From Paguma larvata (Eukaryota; Chordata; Mammalia; Carnivora; Viverridae), in NCBI GenBank assembly GCA_030068075.1, contig CM057830.1:27746247-27810246 (forward strand): a stretch of 64,000 bases of DNA. Reading direction: 5' to 3'. Both the position numbers and the translations under genes were made by a program. This document shows, piece by piece, positions 1-12,138 of the stretch. The notes below the pieces were generated by a model. It had not been told where the DNA came from and searched no databases. It saw nothing but the letters and a program-made list of their open reading frames with translations. The first letter of the stretch is position 1, and each line of letters starts with the position of its first letter.

Positions 1-79
1 GTTTTATGTAGTGGAATGCTGTGTAAGATTTTACGAAAGAAAAAAATATTTTGAAAACAACAGTTATAGTTGTTCTGCA

Positions 80-675
80 GTGGCTTAAATACTGTCACCC
101 CTCAAAATCCATGTCCACCCAGAACCTCAGAATGTGAAGATAGTCTTTGTAGACGTAATTAGTTAAAGGTTTTTAAATGAAATCATCCCAGATTTAGTGT
201 AGTTATTAAATTCAGTGACTAATGTCTTTCTAAGATAAAGAAGTAAATTTGGACACAGAGAGGACAGAGAGAGACACACAGGGAAAAAGGCCATGTGAAG
301 ATGAAGAGTGAGAGGCACCTGGGTGACTCAGTAGGTTAAGCGCTGGACTTCGGCTCAGGTCATGATCTCAAAATTCTTGGGTTTGAGCCCCGCATCAGGC
401 TCAACTGTATAACAGAATTGGTTTAAAAAAAGGAAAAAAAAAAGATGAAAGGTGAGATTCAACAACCTTTGCTGCCACAAACCAAAGGACACCAAGTATT
501 TCAGGCAATCACCAAAAGCTAAGAGAGGGTCATCGGATTCTTTCTCAGAGCTTCCAGAAGGAACCAACATTGCTAATACCTTGATTTTGGACTTCTGGTC
601 TTCTGAATTATGAAGGAGAAATTGTTATTGTTTCAAACCACTGAGTTTGTGATGATTAAGAAAATTAATACAGAT
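80..675 (+). mobile_element. MaLR (MLT1-type) solo LTR, split by a SINE
   Basis: The sequence on both sides of a SINE reads as one MaLR-type LTR: 'cccctcaaaatccatgtcc' near the start, 'ggccatgtgaagatgaag' before the SINE, then 'ccagaaggaaccaac', 'ccttgattttggacttctgg' and 'accactgagtttgtg' after it. These phrases and their order are typical of mammalian MLT1/MST LTRs. Divergence is high and there is no partner LTR, so this is an old solo LTR. The exact subfamily needs a repeat-library search. Confidence 0.7.
313..445 (+). mobile_element. Carnivore SINE (tRNA-Lys type), short
   Basis: It starts with the SINE head 'ggcacctgggtgactcag', followed by 'cggctcaggtcatgatctca' and 'gagccccgcatcaggctc'. 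The CT-rich second half is missing and it ends in an A-rich tail. It sits inside the MaLR LTR, so it is younger than that LTR. Confidence 0.85.
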
Positions 676-1740
676 ACTAAGACAATTGAACTTCAAACTC
701 ATCTTATAAACTGAGTAGAAAAACTATTAAGTGGACCCCTTACATTTTACAAAATCCTAAAACCTGCAACAGACAGAACAGGTAAATAGCACCCTTAAAG
801 AAGAATATTCCAGAATGAATATGCCATAGATTCATTTGGCCTTCCTTTTAGTATTCCCTCATTTGTCATTACTGATGCTTTGGGATTGCCATGCTCAAGG
901 TGACTCTTGCCTGGTGCTACTTACTGACAGCTCGTAAATGGTCCTATCCATGCCTGCCTATTCAGACATTTCAGGACTGAAGTGAGAGCCAAGAGTTATG
1001 GGAAGGGTTGGCAATGATTGTAGTCTCTACATCCAAACACTTCCTAAAAGATATAATAGCCCAAAATATGTGGGAGGAAGCAGACACAAGAAGGACAATT
1101 CCTAGTAAGAGTAAGGTTGTAGGGAAGGGATAAAAACTACCTGTGAAAGACTTTTACTACACTTGAGCCATAGATATTGTAGACTAAGTCAGGAAGGAAG
1201 GAGAAAAATGGAACCTCTTGGTCTTATTTGGCAGTATTTTAAAAGCAGGACTTCTTTTAAACAATCCCTCCCTGTCCATGCAAAACTAGATAAAAGGATG
1301 CAGACAGGACTGGATGATATGAAGAACACTGTGAGGCTGAAATAAAGAAACTCCAGTGTTAGAAATATAAATACATTGCTCTTAAAAATATGTTTTAATA
1401 TTTAAAAGGGCTAGGTGATTCAAAAATGTTTAAAATAAAATCTTCCACCTCCTGAAATTTTAACAGGTAAGGGAAAAATTCTACCTATATCACAGTTTTC
1501 TCTACTCAGGGAACTCCTTCCAACCCCCAATCCTGTCTTCTCCTCTCCCTTGACCATAATCATGTCATATTAGTGACATATTAGTGATTAATCATGCCAT
1601 TAATGTACATATTAGTGACTCATTTTTCCCTTATCAATTAAAACTCTTACTAGTGGTATCCCTGCTCTATCTTCATTTCTCCTATTTCTAATATATTCCT
1701 CATCCAATATAAAAATCTATCTAGTCAAAAACTTTTAATG
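676..1740. other. Unassigned intergenic DNA
   Basis: No gene, RNA or recognisable repeat was seen. Open frames here (for example one of 60 codons at 1163-1345) have no recognisable similarity and no splice or promoter context. Confidence 0.4.
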
Positions 1741-1745
1741 GAGTG

Positions 1746-1748
<3 letters not shown>

Positions 1749-1778
<30 letters not shown>
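1749..1778. repeat. (CA)n microsatellite
   Basis: An uninterrupted run of about fifteen CA dinucleotides. It should be length-polymorphic. Confidence 0.95.
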
Positions 1779-1780
<2 letters not shown>

Positions 1781-2248
1781 CATGCACACCAGACTTCATA
1801 GCCACAAATCAAGCTACTTCTTAATATAAACTAATCTATACTTTCAGTTTAATCTTGTACTAGTCCGTTAAATAATCCAATGTTCTCAAGAAATGAAGGA
1901 TGTACTGCCAAAATTACTTTGTATTTCTTTTTATTACTCTATATATTTGTATTTCTTTTTATTACTCTATATCTTTTTTGTTTTGTACCCCGAGCTGCTA
2001 TATTTTTCCCTTTCTATATATTCAAACCATAACTATGTTTTAAAGTTTATATCCTTCCCTGATCATCTAAGACAAAACTAGTGCCATCTTTAATAAATTC
2101 CAGTAGTATATGCTTATAATTCATTTGATACCACACATTTCATTGTAGTTTTTTAAAAAGCATAAAGTCAAGGAATATTCTAGATAGGACAAACTTAGGA
2201 AATGTATGTCTCCATATAGCCATAGCTTTCCTGAAAGAAGAATCACCA
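1779..2248. other. Unassigned AT-rich DNA
   Basis: T-rich sequence with a local duplication: 'gtatttctttttattactct' occurs twice in tandem near 1921-1968. No gene or identifiable transposon was seen. Confidence 0.4.
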
Positions 2249-2381
2249 GGGGACACCTGGCTGGCTCAGTCAGCACAGCATTCAACTCTTGATCTTGGGG
2301 TCTTGAGCTTGAGCCCTCAAGCCCTATGTTGGGTGTAGAGATTGCTGATTGATTGATTGATTGATTGATTGATAGATAGAT
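2249..2381 (+). mobile_element. Carnivore SINE with (GATT)n tail
   Basis: The head 'ggggacacctggctggctca' is followed by 'gatcttggggtcttgagctt' and 'ccctatgttgggtgtagaga', an older SINE variant lacking the CT-rich half. The 3' tail has become a (GATT)n microsatellite at about 2344-2375. Confidence 0.85.
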
Positions 2382-2382
2382 T

Positions 2383-2500
2383 CCTGGAAGCTGCTTCAAA
2401 TGTACTTAATCAGAACCTTCAGAGCCTGGGCATCTGTGTTTTTAACAATGTCCCACATGAATTTATAAGCACCCAAATTTGAGAAACGTTGGCTCCATCT
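2383..2500 (+). mobile_element. MER5A-like DNA transposon fragment
   Basis: The order 'aatcagaaccttcagagcct', 'catctgtgtttttaacaatg' and 'aaatttgagaaacgttgg' matches the second half of the MER5A hAT-type element. The first half is missing or was displaced by the SINE just upstream. Confidence 0.55.
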
Positions 2501-2504
2501 ATTC

Positions 2505-2620
2505 CCCTCATTAAACAGATAAGGTAATTGTAATCTCCTGCCTAAGGATAAGCACCATGCCCAGAGATTGTATGAGTAGTTAGAGGCAGAGTCAAACTCG
2601 GGGTCAAGTAAGGTAATGTG
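2505..2620 (-). mobile_element. MIR SINE fragment
   Basis: Read on the minus strand this matches the core of MIR. On the plus strand 'ttaaacagataaggtaattg' and 'gttagaggcagagtcaaact' correspond to the complement of the MIR core. Old and diverged. Confidence 0.5.
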
Positions 2621-3640
2621 CTCTTTCAATGGTATAAATATCCCATCCAGAATTATAAGCCTTTGAGAGAGTAACTGGGTCTTTGTTCCCAACCACCGCC
2701 CGCCCCATGGTATTTTGCACAGTAAGTTACACATAAGCACTTGAGAAATGTGTGGTAAATTAATTTTAGGGATATAGACTATAGACTCTATGTCAGTAGC
2801 TCTCAAATAGGTTAAAAAACTGTATTACTTGACACAACTAGGTTTATAACTGAAAACACCAGATTTAAAAAGAGAGAGAAATAAATGAATGTACACATGA
2901 TTTTCAATAAAAACCAGCACTTTACTCCTGAAAATTCCTTCCCAATGCTCTCCTGCCACTTGTGAGGGACTGTAAAATATTTTAACTTTAACTTGATGAC
3001 TGGAAAATGCATATAATAAAGGTCCCTCAGGTACAGAGTCTGTGGATCTAAAGGAGAGATACCACAGGCAGATGAGAAAACTCTAGTCCCACTATAAACA
3101 CAGGAGGGAGCTATGAGATTTGAAAAGATAAAGCAAACAGTAGAAGAAGAAAAAAAAAACAATGTGACTGTTAGAGCATATTGTTTTAGGGAATAATGAG
3201 TGCTCTTCTAATTTTCCATCCTGTGATATAGTAATGTTTTATTCACAATTAAGACTCCAGGTAGTTGTAGTGATGTTCTTTAAAATTAAAAAAGTCCAAT
3301 TGTACCTTCTTGGCATCAGCATTTTTTCCATCTTTGCTATGCCCTACACTTGTTTTGATCTGACAAGCTTAATGTCATTTGATAGGATGAAAGCAGACCA
3401 TTTTCTGAGAGTTGAGTGCTTCAAGGGCACTCATCCATTTTGTGAGGAATTTCTATCCCTTTCTAGTACTTCTATATTCTTTGCTTTAGATAACAGAATA
3501 AAAATGAATACATTATAAGGTCTGAAATCCTGTTAGAAGGAAAAAAATAATAATTTCATGCTATCTAGCATCCTAAGATATAGACAAAAAGCTATATTAA
3601 ATAGAAGAAGCATTTTACCTAAAACTAAGAGTAATAACCA
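2621..3640. other. Unassigned intergenic DNA
   Basis: No supported gene or repeat. Several 90-136 codon open frames cross it in different frames but show no domain, composition or splice signal that would support coding. Confidence 0.35.
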
Positions 3641-3930
3641 TTTAAAAAGAACTTACTATATATTAGTCACAATAATCAAGACACACATAAATGATCTAAG
3701 TATTTTATTTAGTGCCTACAGTATTTAGTAGCCACAAAATTGCTAGTCAGAGAGCTATTTTCCTTTCAGTTTTACAGATTAGAAACTAAAATTTAGGAAA
3801 TTAAATTAAATTTGTCAAAATCAAATGTTACTAAATAAATAAGCTTTAATTCAAAATCCTAATCTTCCTGACTCCAAACCCTAAGCAATAACTTAGTAGT
3901 AGTAGTAGTATGTTTCTAGGTTTAGCCAAA
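3641..3930 (-). mobile_element. MIR-like fragment
   Basis: 'cagttttacagattagaaac' and 'aattcaaaatcctaatcttc' follow the minus-strand MIR layout (the 'tttacagatgagaaaactga' core on the plus strand). Strongly diverged. A short (AGT)n run follows at 3895-3910. Confidence 0.45.
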
Positions 3931-3935
3931 TCAAC

Positions 3936-4028
3936 CTTACCTGGGAACATGTTAGACATAAAGGGTATCTGGACCCACTCAAAACCTACTGAATCAGAAT
4001 CTGCATTTTAACAAGTCTCTTGGCATAA
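3936..4028 (+). mobile_element. MER5A-like fragment
   Basis: 'cctgggaacatgttagacat', 'aacctactgaatcagaatct' and 'gcattttaacaagtctcttg' are diagnostic MER5A/B phrases in the expected order. Confidence 0.6.
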
Positions 4029-4037
4029 CTCAGCAGT

Positions 4038-4078
4038 ATAAATAAATAAGTAAGTAAGTAAGTAAGTAAGTAAATAAC
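4038..4078. repeat. (TAAG)n/(TAAA)n microsatellite
   Basis: Tandem AAGT/AAAT tetranucleotides directly precede the old L1 fragment. Confidence 0.85.
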
Positions 4079-5530
4079 AATCCAATTAAAAAATGGGCAG
4101 AAGACATGAACAGAAATTTTTCCAAAGAAGACATCCAGATGGCCAACAGGTATATGAAAAGATGTTCAACATCATTAATCATCGGGGAAATGCAAATCAA
4201 AGGAACAATGAGATATCACCTCATACCTGTTAGAATGCCTTTTATCAAAATGTTGGCGAAGATGTGAAGGAAAAGAAACCCTCATGCACTGTTGGTAGGA
4301 ATGTACATGGTTGCAGATTATCACCAACTAGACTGCAAAATCTGACCTTTACTGCCCACCTGCTTGTATCTACCAACCTTTGTCCCACATTTTTCCTTAA
4401 GCTTTTCTTTCCAGCTTATCTCCTAACTCAGGCAAACAGAAAGCAAAACAATTCCTTAAGGAATAGCAACTGCCCTGACAAGACCTTCAGCTAGCCCAGA
4501 CCACCAGGACCAGTTTGAGTGTAACCCCTGACTTGTACTTGAGCAAATGGACCCTGAAGTAACTTTCAGAATGACTGAAAACTATTTACCTCATTATAAT
4601 ACTAAAAATCTCTGCCGAAGAGGGAGCACGAACTTCATTTACATAACACACAATGTATGTATAGGCTTGTTTCGTTAAGGTACCTGAACAGCCTTATGCC
4701 TGCCTCTACATATGATGACGAGGCTTCCCTATCTAAAAATTTATCCTAACCCTAAATAAAAGGAACCCATTTACCTTGCTTGGGCAATTATTCTCATGAC
4801 AGCTATTCCCCATGATCTCCTTATTTGCTGCAAATAAGTTTACTTTGTGCAACAACTTCATCTGGTGTTATCTGTGACTCACCAAGGAGCAAACTCACAT
4901 TGGTTATAAGATAGCCACTGTGGAAAACAGTATAGAGGTTCCTCAAAAATAAAAATAGAATTACCATACAATTCAGTAATTCTACCACCAGATATTTATC
5001 TGAAGATAAAAAAAAACACAAAACAACAATAACTCAAAACGATGTATGCATCTCCATGTTCACTGCAGCATTATTTACAAGAGCCAAGATATGAAAACAA
5101 CCTAAGTGTCCAGTGATAGGTGAATGGATAAGGAAAATTCAGCATATATGTATAATGCAATATTACTAAGCCACAAAAAAGAATGAAATCTTGCCATTTG
5201 CAACACGATGGATGGGCTTTGAAAACATGGTAAGGGAAATAAATCAGAGAAAGACATTGTATGATCTCATTTATATGTGGAATCTTTAAAAAAATTAAGC
5301 TCATGGACACAGAGAACCAATTGGTGAATGCCAATGGTTAAAGGGAGTCAAAAGATATAAACTTTCAGTTATAAAATAAATAAATTATGAAAATATATAG
5401 CATGATGACTATAGTTAATAATACTATATTGCATACTAGAAAATTGCTAAAAGAGTAAATCTTAGAAGCGCTCATCACAAGAATGAAAGAATAAGTAAAC
5501 AAACAAGTACCATGGGTGACTTTTAAGCAC
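4079..5530 (+). mobile_element. Old L1 3' end, interrupted by a solo LTR
   Basis: 4079-4311 encodes the degenerate end of L1 ORF2 ('aaatgggcagaagacatgaa', 'caaagaagacatccagatgg', 'catgcactgttggtaggaat'). The element resumes at 4898 with 'agccactgtggaaaacagta' and runs through the ORF2 C-terminus into a 3' UTR ('atgatgactatagttaataa'). The two halves join sensibly once 4312-4897 is removed. Many substitutions show it is older than the L1 copies at 20-25 and 52-59 kb. Confidence 0.8.
4312..4897 (+). mobile_element. Probable solo LTR inserted in the old L1
   Basis: A 586-bp block starts TG and ends CA and interrupts the L1 ORF2 tail. It is flanked by short near-copies, CATGGT on the left and CATTGGT on the right, as expected of a retroviral target duplication. 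Inside, 'ctaaataaaaggaaccc' near 4753 could be the TATA box or poly(A) signal of an LTR. I cannot name the family; the strand is inferred from that signal. Confidence 0.5.
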
Positions 5531-5607
5531 GATAAAGTTTGAGAAACATCATTATAAATGTCTAGAGTGTCTGTCCTCTTATAGAGCTCAGTGATATGTA
5601 TGTTATT
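5531..5607. other. Short unassigned spacer
   Basis: Nothing recognised between the old L1 end and the next SINE. Confidence 0.4.
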
Positions 5608-5623
5608 AAATTTAGTAATCCCA

Positions 5624-5810
5624 GGGGCACCTGAATGGCTCAATCAGTTGAGTATCCAACTTTTGGTTTCAGTTCAGGTCATGATCTCATGTCACAGTTC
5701 ATGGGTTCAAGCCACTATCAGTGCAGAGCCTGCTTGGGATTCTGTCTTTCCCTCTCTGTCCCTTCCCCTCTTGCTTGCTCTCTCTCAAAAACAAATAAAC
5801 ATTTTCTTTT
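5624..5810 (+). mobile_element. Carnivore SINE with target-site duplication
   Basis: A full SINE: tRNA-like head, 'tcaggtcatgatctcatgtc', CT-rich stretch and an 'aaacaaataaac' tail. It is flanked by AAATTTAGTAATCCCA (5608-5623) and AAATTTAGTAATCCA (5811-5825), a clear target-site duplication. Confidence 0.92.
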
Positions 5811-5825
5811 AAATTTAGTAATCCA

Positions 5826-6245
5826 AGAGATATAAACTAACTGGTAGTTCAAGCATCATATTAGGCCCAAAATATGATTCTTAAATTCAGAGTAATACAT
5901 TTACATCAACATATTTGTTTTAAAATTTAGTTAGAACATGAAACTTTTGGTAATATGTGACTAGCATGCCATCTTTATTCATAATAATAAAATATTCAGG
6001 AAGTTCTTCTTTACATAAGACTCTATGAGTTATTATCTACAGAAACTGTGATAAAGAGGAGACCTTGCTTGCTAGGGGCTTAAAGCTGCACTTGACTATC
6101 TTAGAAGACAAAATAAACTCTTCAAGTAAAAAAATAATAATAATGGGTAAATGAAAATTGCTCATGCTTCTTTTCTCCCCTTCCCCATTCCTCGCCAATC
6201 TATCTCTTCTATGTCTTAAATCTCTGGAATACTGGTGAAGGAGAG
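5826..6245. other. Unassigned AT-rich DNA
   Basis: No gene or recognised repeat was seen. Confidence 0.35.
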
Positions 6246-6725
6246 CAGAAATCGCCAACCCAAAATATGTCTCTTAGGCATAAGGATTATTTTAAGAAGC
6301 TCTGAAAAATTAGTAAAAGTTACCCTTTTGTAAGAGACATTTAAATTTACAAGAGGCATCTCCATTTGTAAAGGTGTCTCTGGCCACTGTACCACAAAGA
6401 CAAGGATGACTTGACAAAATCTCTAGAAACTGTCATAGAGACAAATACCTAAATCTGCATAACGTCCTTATTCTTGTTTACTGTGTTTTTCCTAATCATC
6501 TCCCATAACTGGCCTCCCAACTTTCTGTTCCCATCTTCTTTGTTCTTTAGCTGGAGACGGTATTTAAGGCAGTGTTTTGGGCCATTTGGGGGAGTTACCC
6601 AGTTTTCTTCGGTATCTCCCATGTACACAGGAGGTATACATGTTATTAAACTTTCATTTGTTTTTCTCCTTTTAATCTCTGTTATATCATTTTAATTATT
6701 AGACCAGCCAAAGAACCCCGAAGGT
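6246..6725 (+). mobile_element. LTR-like repeat, family X copy 1
   Basis: First of six copies in the window of one LTR-like family. Shared landmarks in order: 'ccaaaatatgtctcttag', a paired 'tttacatttgtaag' block, 'aaatctctagaaactgtcat', 'catctcccataactggcc', 'ttttgggccatttggggg', 'catgttattaaactttcatt' (an ATTAAA poly(A) hexamer) and 'ttattagaccagccaaagaa'. I know the look of the family but cannot name it safely. Confidence 0.6.
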
Positions 6726-6779
6726 GATTAGGGAGAGCGTGGCAAGCTGAGGGCAAAATACAGGCTAACAACACCTCAG

Positions 6780-7725
6780 ACCCAGGTGGGATATGTGTGA
6801 TATTCCTTGGACACTCCTGGCTGCCCAAGAATAAAGGAAAGGTTCTACCTGCCTGCTACAGTAATGTGGGAAACTAAGGCAATGAAAAATTAAATTTCTT
6901 ACTGCCTACAGCCCACAGACAAGTCCTTGAAACCAGCAGAATAACCTCCCTCTAGGAGCTCAGCTGCCTTGATCATGACACTTTGCTAGGGGCAAAAGAG
7001 GATCTTAGCTAAACATTGTCCCAACCTTGGGGATCTTGTAAGTCAACTTCCTATAGCTCAACTGCCCCAAGATATAGGCTGGCAATCATATTGTTACAGC
7101 AAATACTCAGCACCCAGGAAGAGACAAGCAATATATACCTGCAGAGTCAGAAAAGACTGTTTATTCTACACCAGTGCCAGCCCAACGGAGTCTCCTTCAA
7201 AGGCTGAGCATCTGACTCAGGTTTTACTGATATTTTATACATATGTGCTTTTGGGTTGAGTGGGAATAGTACAGTCAAGCTTCTGGTTCCTGGATGCTGG
7301 CTGATATAAGGGGCAAGCAAGATTACAGAGCCAAAAGCATGCAAGGGGAGTATCAGGCCTCGGACATTTGGCTGGCCCTTTTTGTTTTTAATCTGCTCTT
7401 ACCGACTTTCCTTCTCAATACTTCAAGCTTATGCTCCCCTGAGCATTTTTGCTTCCAAAATACCTTAGAGACTTACTCTATCCCTGACCCCCTCCCAACC
7501 TGAGGACATATAATAGGTAACTCATTATTACCCATCATGACTCCAGTGCAGCTGTTCCTGCCCATGGGTCCTGTCCCCATTTTTTAAAAATAAAACCACC
7601 TTTTTGTACCAAAGATATCTTCGAGAATGCTTTCTTGGCCATCAGCTCGAGAACCCACAAACCCCCCACCATCACCCCAAAACCTCCGCAGGAGGGAAGA
7701 AAGGAAAACTTTTCTGTCCCTAGTT
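6780..7725 (+). mobile_element. Decayed LTR-like sequence at the 5' end of an ERV relic
   Basis: The block ends with 'aaataaaaccacctttttgt' and 'accaaagatatcttcgagaa', resembling the R/U5 end of class I retroviral LTRs. It is followed at about 7725 by 'ttggtgactcagattgg', which resembles the start of a retroviral leader with primer-binding site. The 5' edge is uncertain. Old and broken. Confidence 0.4.
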
Positions 7726-10700
7726 TTGGTGACTCAGATTGGACTTTCACTGGCTGGACACTGTTTGTTCCAGGACTACTAGCTGAGAAATCCTGACACC
7801 TCTGACAAAATGCTGGCAGATTAGAATTCTTATCATGTAAGTCTCCTAAATCTCTGTCTTCAGGGTCTGGTGGAAACAAGAGTGGTGAAAGTCATTTTTT
7901 TTTTCTTTTTCACATCATATTCTAAAGTTAGATTAGCAGGAGAAAATATTTGTGGAACTAATTCTTTGGGTATAGTGACTGGTGATCCTTTTTCTCTGGA
8001 GACATTAACTATGTTTCTTTGTCTCTGTTGAATTGTTATCAGGAGGAAAACCACAAGGTAGAACATAGACACAGGCCTTATAAACCTGCTGTTGGAGCTA
8101 GCCTCACAGACTACTGAGTTCATAGTTCTCACAGCCTGGCATCTGTTTAGATAAACTTTGCTGAAGGTTAAGTGCACATGAGGTAAATTCTGTTGCAAAG
8201 AGACATCTTAGAAACCAAAGCCACAAAATTGGTGGACACAGATGGAGCACTTAAGAGCTGCTATAGCACTCACTACCTAACTCAAATAGTGCTGTGGTAG
8301 GAAAAGTTGGTCACAGAATGGGTTGCTTTGACACCAGTTATCCACCAACCTCAAGAAATTTCCAAGCAACCAAGTACTCAGTAAAACACCACACGATTCC
8401 CAACCAAGGGGCACATCCCTCTTAGGTCTCAGTTTGGCTCCGAAAGATCTAAGGATTCGCTAAAACTGTTAATATGCACATAGATGGGTGAGTATAATGT
8501 GCAGTCAGATGAGGTTTTCCTTTTGTTCTATGTCCTAGGAGTTTGGCTTTGTGACTAGTGGGAAAATTCTCCTTAGTTGCTGCCAACAAGAGGATGCATA
8601 TACGAGCATACATCTGGCAGACAGCTGAAAAGGCTGTAGATCCAAAAATGAGAGGGGATCATGGGAACCCCTCTGATTTATAGCCATCCAGTCAAATGTA
8701 CATGTAACAACCTGGACTTGTAACTAGTATCAGCATTCTCTGTGCCCAACTGCCACCTCTCAGAGTTTGTCATAACAGTCCTATTCCATAAGATTGTCTC
8801 AACCTTCACTGTTTTGTTAGTACTAGAAAAGACCCATTCCGGTAGTGCCTGCCTAAGTGTCACAGATTAGCATGTCTGTGGACTGGAGGAGTCTCAGGTT
8901 CTTACAGGAAACGGAGAACACTATTTGCACTCTATCATTCTTACCACCGATGACAACAAGCCTTTGCTTTCTGAGGCTAACTCTGGGAGTAAACTTTCTG
9001 GATCTTGTGGGGCTGCATCTTTTGCATTCTCCCTTGGGGATGCCTCTTGCATCCATGGTTAAGGCAATAAAAGGGTTTATTGGTTGACTCACTATTGAGA
9101 TTAAAATAAGACCCTACTTGCCAATGGCCAGATGATAGATCCTTTGACTTGGACAAACTTTGATATTAAAAAAAATTTTTTTGAGAGCTCTCATCTTAAA
9201 TTGTTTTATTGAAACCCATGGAAAAAACAAATTGAAAAGTAGATACAAAGGAGTATAACAGCTACAGAAAATCTTTTGCTTCCCAGAGCACCTATTCTAA
9301 ACCTCACTCTCAAAATCCAGCCCCAACACCCCAGCAAATTCTCTTACATTCCAAATCCTCCCCCACTCCCCAGAAAATCTCTTAAACACCCAACTGCCTG
9401 TTTGGACCTCCCTTTCTTTACAAGATTTATGGAGAGTGCTCCAGCATGATCTCCAGGCCCTGGGTATAGAGGTTATTCATGTAAATACTAAAATCCAGAA
9501 AGTGAATTTAGCAGAAGCACCCAAAATGAGCAGTAAGACTTGCTTCGTTGTCCCTTATAATTCTTGTTACTTTCTAGGACCCTGTAATCAGGTTCTGCCA
9601 GCTTTGGGCCTTCTTATACAATGTTTTTTATGGAAGTGTCCTAGACCTCCACTACAAAGAATTCATATCCCATGGACAGCAACAAATCTGAGTTATAAAG
9701 CCCTTTTATCTCTACATTCAAAAGATCCTACCAAATTTAGAGAAGAGTAAGAAAAATTAGTGGCTATTCACAACCCCACTCACAGGGACCTCAACTGGCT
9801 GATAAGATGTGTTCTTCCCTTGCATGATTATCAGACAAGCCACATAGCCCCCTGGAGAAAACTCCCCACATAGAGTAAACAGATGACCAGAATCTCTCTC
9901 AGGTCAGGAAATGGTTCAGATAGAAGCTGATATTCAGGGGTTTGATAGGAGCAATACTAGAGACTTTACCCCTGAAGTGAATAGGTATAAGGTTTAACTA
10001 TGCAGTCATATAGAAGGAGAACATCTGAAAGCCTTTGCTAAATGCCTTGTATAGACTTCTTGAAGACATGATCCATTAAAGTCCTGAGGTTCTAAAGCAC
10101 AAAATCTTTTGATTCCCATTTTGGTTGGAATGGAAGTCTTCTCTCTGATCTAAAGAAGCAAACTGAAGATAAGTGAATTTGATGGGCAGGTTAGCCTTCT
10201 TTGATATTAAGACTGCAATCCAGTTATTTGGGGGAATTGTAAAAAAACTATCTTTGTTTTGGAAATCTCTACAGAACCAGAAATGTGTCCCCCAAAGCAG
10301 TTCAAAGCTCACCCTTCCTTACCTATCTCAAAACCTTCCCTATTTATCTCAAAATGCTTTGTAGATACTGTAAAAGATTAGGACATTGGAAACAAAATAT
10401 TCTTGTACTTATAAAAGAAAGAATTTTAGTATTAATTTTTCTATACCTTCAATAATAAACAAATACACCCCAAAACTCTTAGGGGAAAAGCTGAATACTT
10501 TCCATGTGCCTATGTAATATATTTACCTCCATCTTCTCCAGGATCTAAGAGCCATTCTTTGAAATGCAAACTTCAGGGACATGTTTCTCATCAGAAGAAA
10601 AGGAAGAGGTGGATATTTGGAAATTGGGGTAATGAAGAATCTAAATGTCTTTTCCACAAATATTAGTAGAATAAACTTTAGATATCTAAGCAGGTAACAT
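7726..10700 (+). pseudogene. Endogenous retrovirus internal relic with gag zinc-knuckle trace
   Basis: No long frame survives. At 10360-10404 one frame reads C-R-Y-C-K-R-L-G-H-W-K-Q-N-I, a retroviral nucleocapsid zinc knuckle (C-x2-C-x4-H-x4-C) in which the last cysteine is isoleucine. Short frames upstream (for example 9436-9750 and 10173-10364) end close to it and look like gag remnants broken by stops and frameshifts. With the LTR-like block upstream this suggests a class I (gamma-like) ERV. It encodes nothing functional. Boundaries and class are inferred; the knuckle is the only motif I can point to. Confidence 0.45.
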
Positions 10701-11627
10701 TAATTTAGTCCATCTGCCAAAAAACAGTTTGGATACAACTGTTCTTTCATAAACTAATGAGTTTTACATTATCATACCCATCTTCTGGCTAAAATTTTAC
10801 TTTATTTATTTATTTTTTGGGCAAAAATTTTAACATTGAAGTATAAGATCTGTTTGTGTCTGTCTGTAAGTTTATGTGTATCTATACATGTATTTTGTAA
10901 ATAGGTGACATTTTTCTACTTCCACATGGTATTGCCAAAATTAATTTCTAAAGAACTCTATTTAATTGGCTTAAAATTAAATGCTTATAAATTAAGTATT
11001 CCTAAAGTTCTCAGAAATATAATAGAAACTGACTCAAATGGGTTTCAGTTTCATGTGATCTGGTAAAATACTCAGTATTAAAGCTAGTGTAAGTTTGTTG
11101 GTTTAATTAAAACAGATCTTTAGGGCTTACAACACTGAATATAATGTAGACGTACAACTTTTATTGTGCCTGAGTTCACTAGTCGAATAAATTCATCTTA
11201 ATGTCTTACAAAATTTGTCAACAAGAAAAATAGATTGAAATGATGGCTGACTTTGTCTAATATCTCATAGAGGTTTTGGTTGTAGTCTAAATATAGTTAG
11301 GAAAAAGTAGTTTATATAGATATAAGTGAGATAAGGTTTTTAGGTCAGCTATTTAGCAATAATTATATTTTATAGTATGCGTACTTAAAAATAGCTTCTG
11401 AAATCTTTTCAATGACTTGAAATTTAGAGTTTTGCTAAGTGAAATGACAGAAATTTATTGAATATCTAGATCATTTCCAAATAAGATAAAATAATGAAAC
11501 ATTAATTACTGAACACAGGTTTGTCTACTTTTGGCTTATTGCAGAGAAACTAAAGATAAATTTGGGTCCATTAGTAAACATGTTTTATGTCACATTAAAA
11601 GACTGTACTATAAAAAAGCATATTCTA
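10701..11627. other. Unassigned DNA, possibly more ERV or old L1
   Basis: AT-rich, no open frame worth noting, no repeat I can name. Confidence 0.3.
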
Positions 11628-11662
11628 GGGGCCCCTGGGTGGCTCAGTTAACATGTTAATTG
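11628..11662 (+). mobile_element. Carnivore SINE head only
   Basis: 'ggggcccctgggtggctcag' is the SINE 5' head, but the sequence then leaves the SINE consensus. This is a 3'-deleted remnant. Confidence 0.6.
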
Positions 11663-12138
11663 TCTTTGAGGTCTTGTTATTTATCTGTGAACAGGACTAG
11701 ATCCTACATTCGTATAGTTTCCTCATCTGGCTACAAATCTCCAAACTAATGTTTCTAATTTTATCCCCTCCTTTGACTTGGAATTACTGATTACTAAAAC
11801 CGCCCTTTTTTCTGGAAGCCCTGCTAAGTGAAGCAAGATGATTTGAAATAAACTTCAGGAAAATCACAACAATAGTTCATGTTTAGACAATCTACCTCAT
11901 TCTTCTTAAGAGCCACTAGGAAAGTTTAATGGTATACCCAATGACATCATCAGAGGCATTTAAAATACAAGCCAGGAAAATCTGATTGCCATTGCCTGCC
12001 CTCACTCCATCTGGAAAATGCTTTGAGCCTGACATCTAGAAACCTCTCAACTGGCAGCACAACTCAGACACTAGATTTGTAATTTACTCCAACAGTTAAC
12101 CTTTGTTTTTCTTTTGTTTCCATACAAATGCCCTTTTT
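11663..12138. other. Unassigned intergenic DNA
   Basis: No gene or named repeat recognised. Confidence 0.3.

Noticed and set aside
2340..2376. CRISPR-like or regulatory tandem repeat
   Set aside because: Simple (GATT)n microsatellite derived from a SINE tail.
2121..3162. Minus-strand open frames of 92-136 codons
   Set aside because: They run through SINE, MER5A and MIR sequence and have no coherent product.
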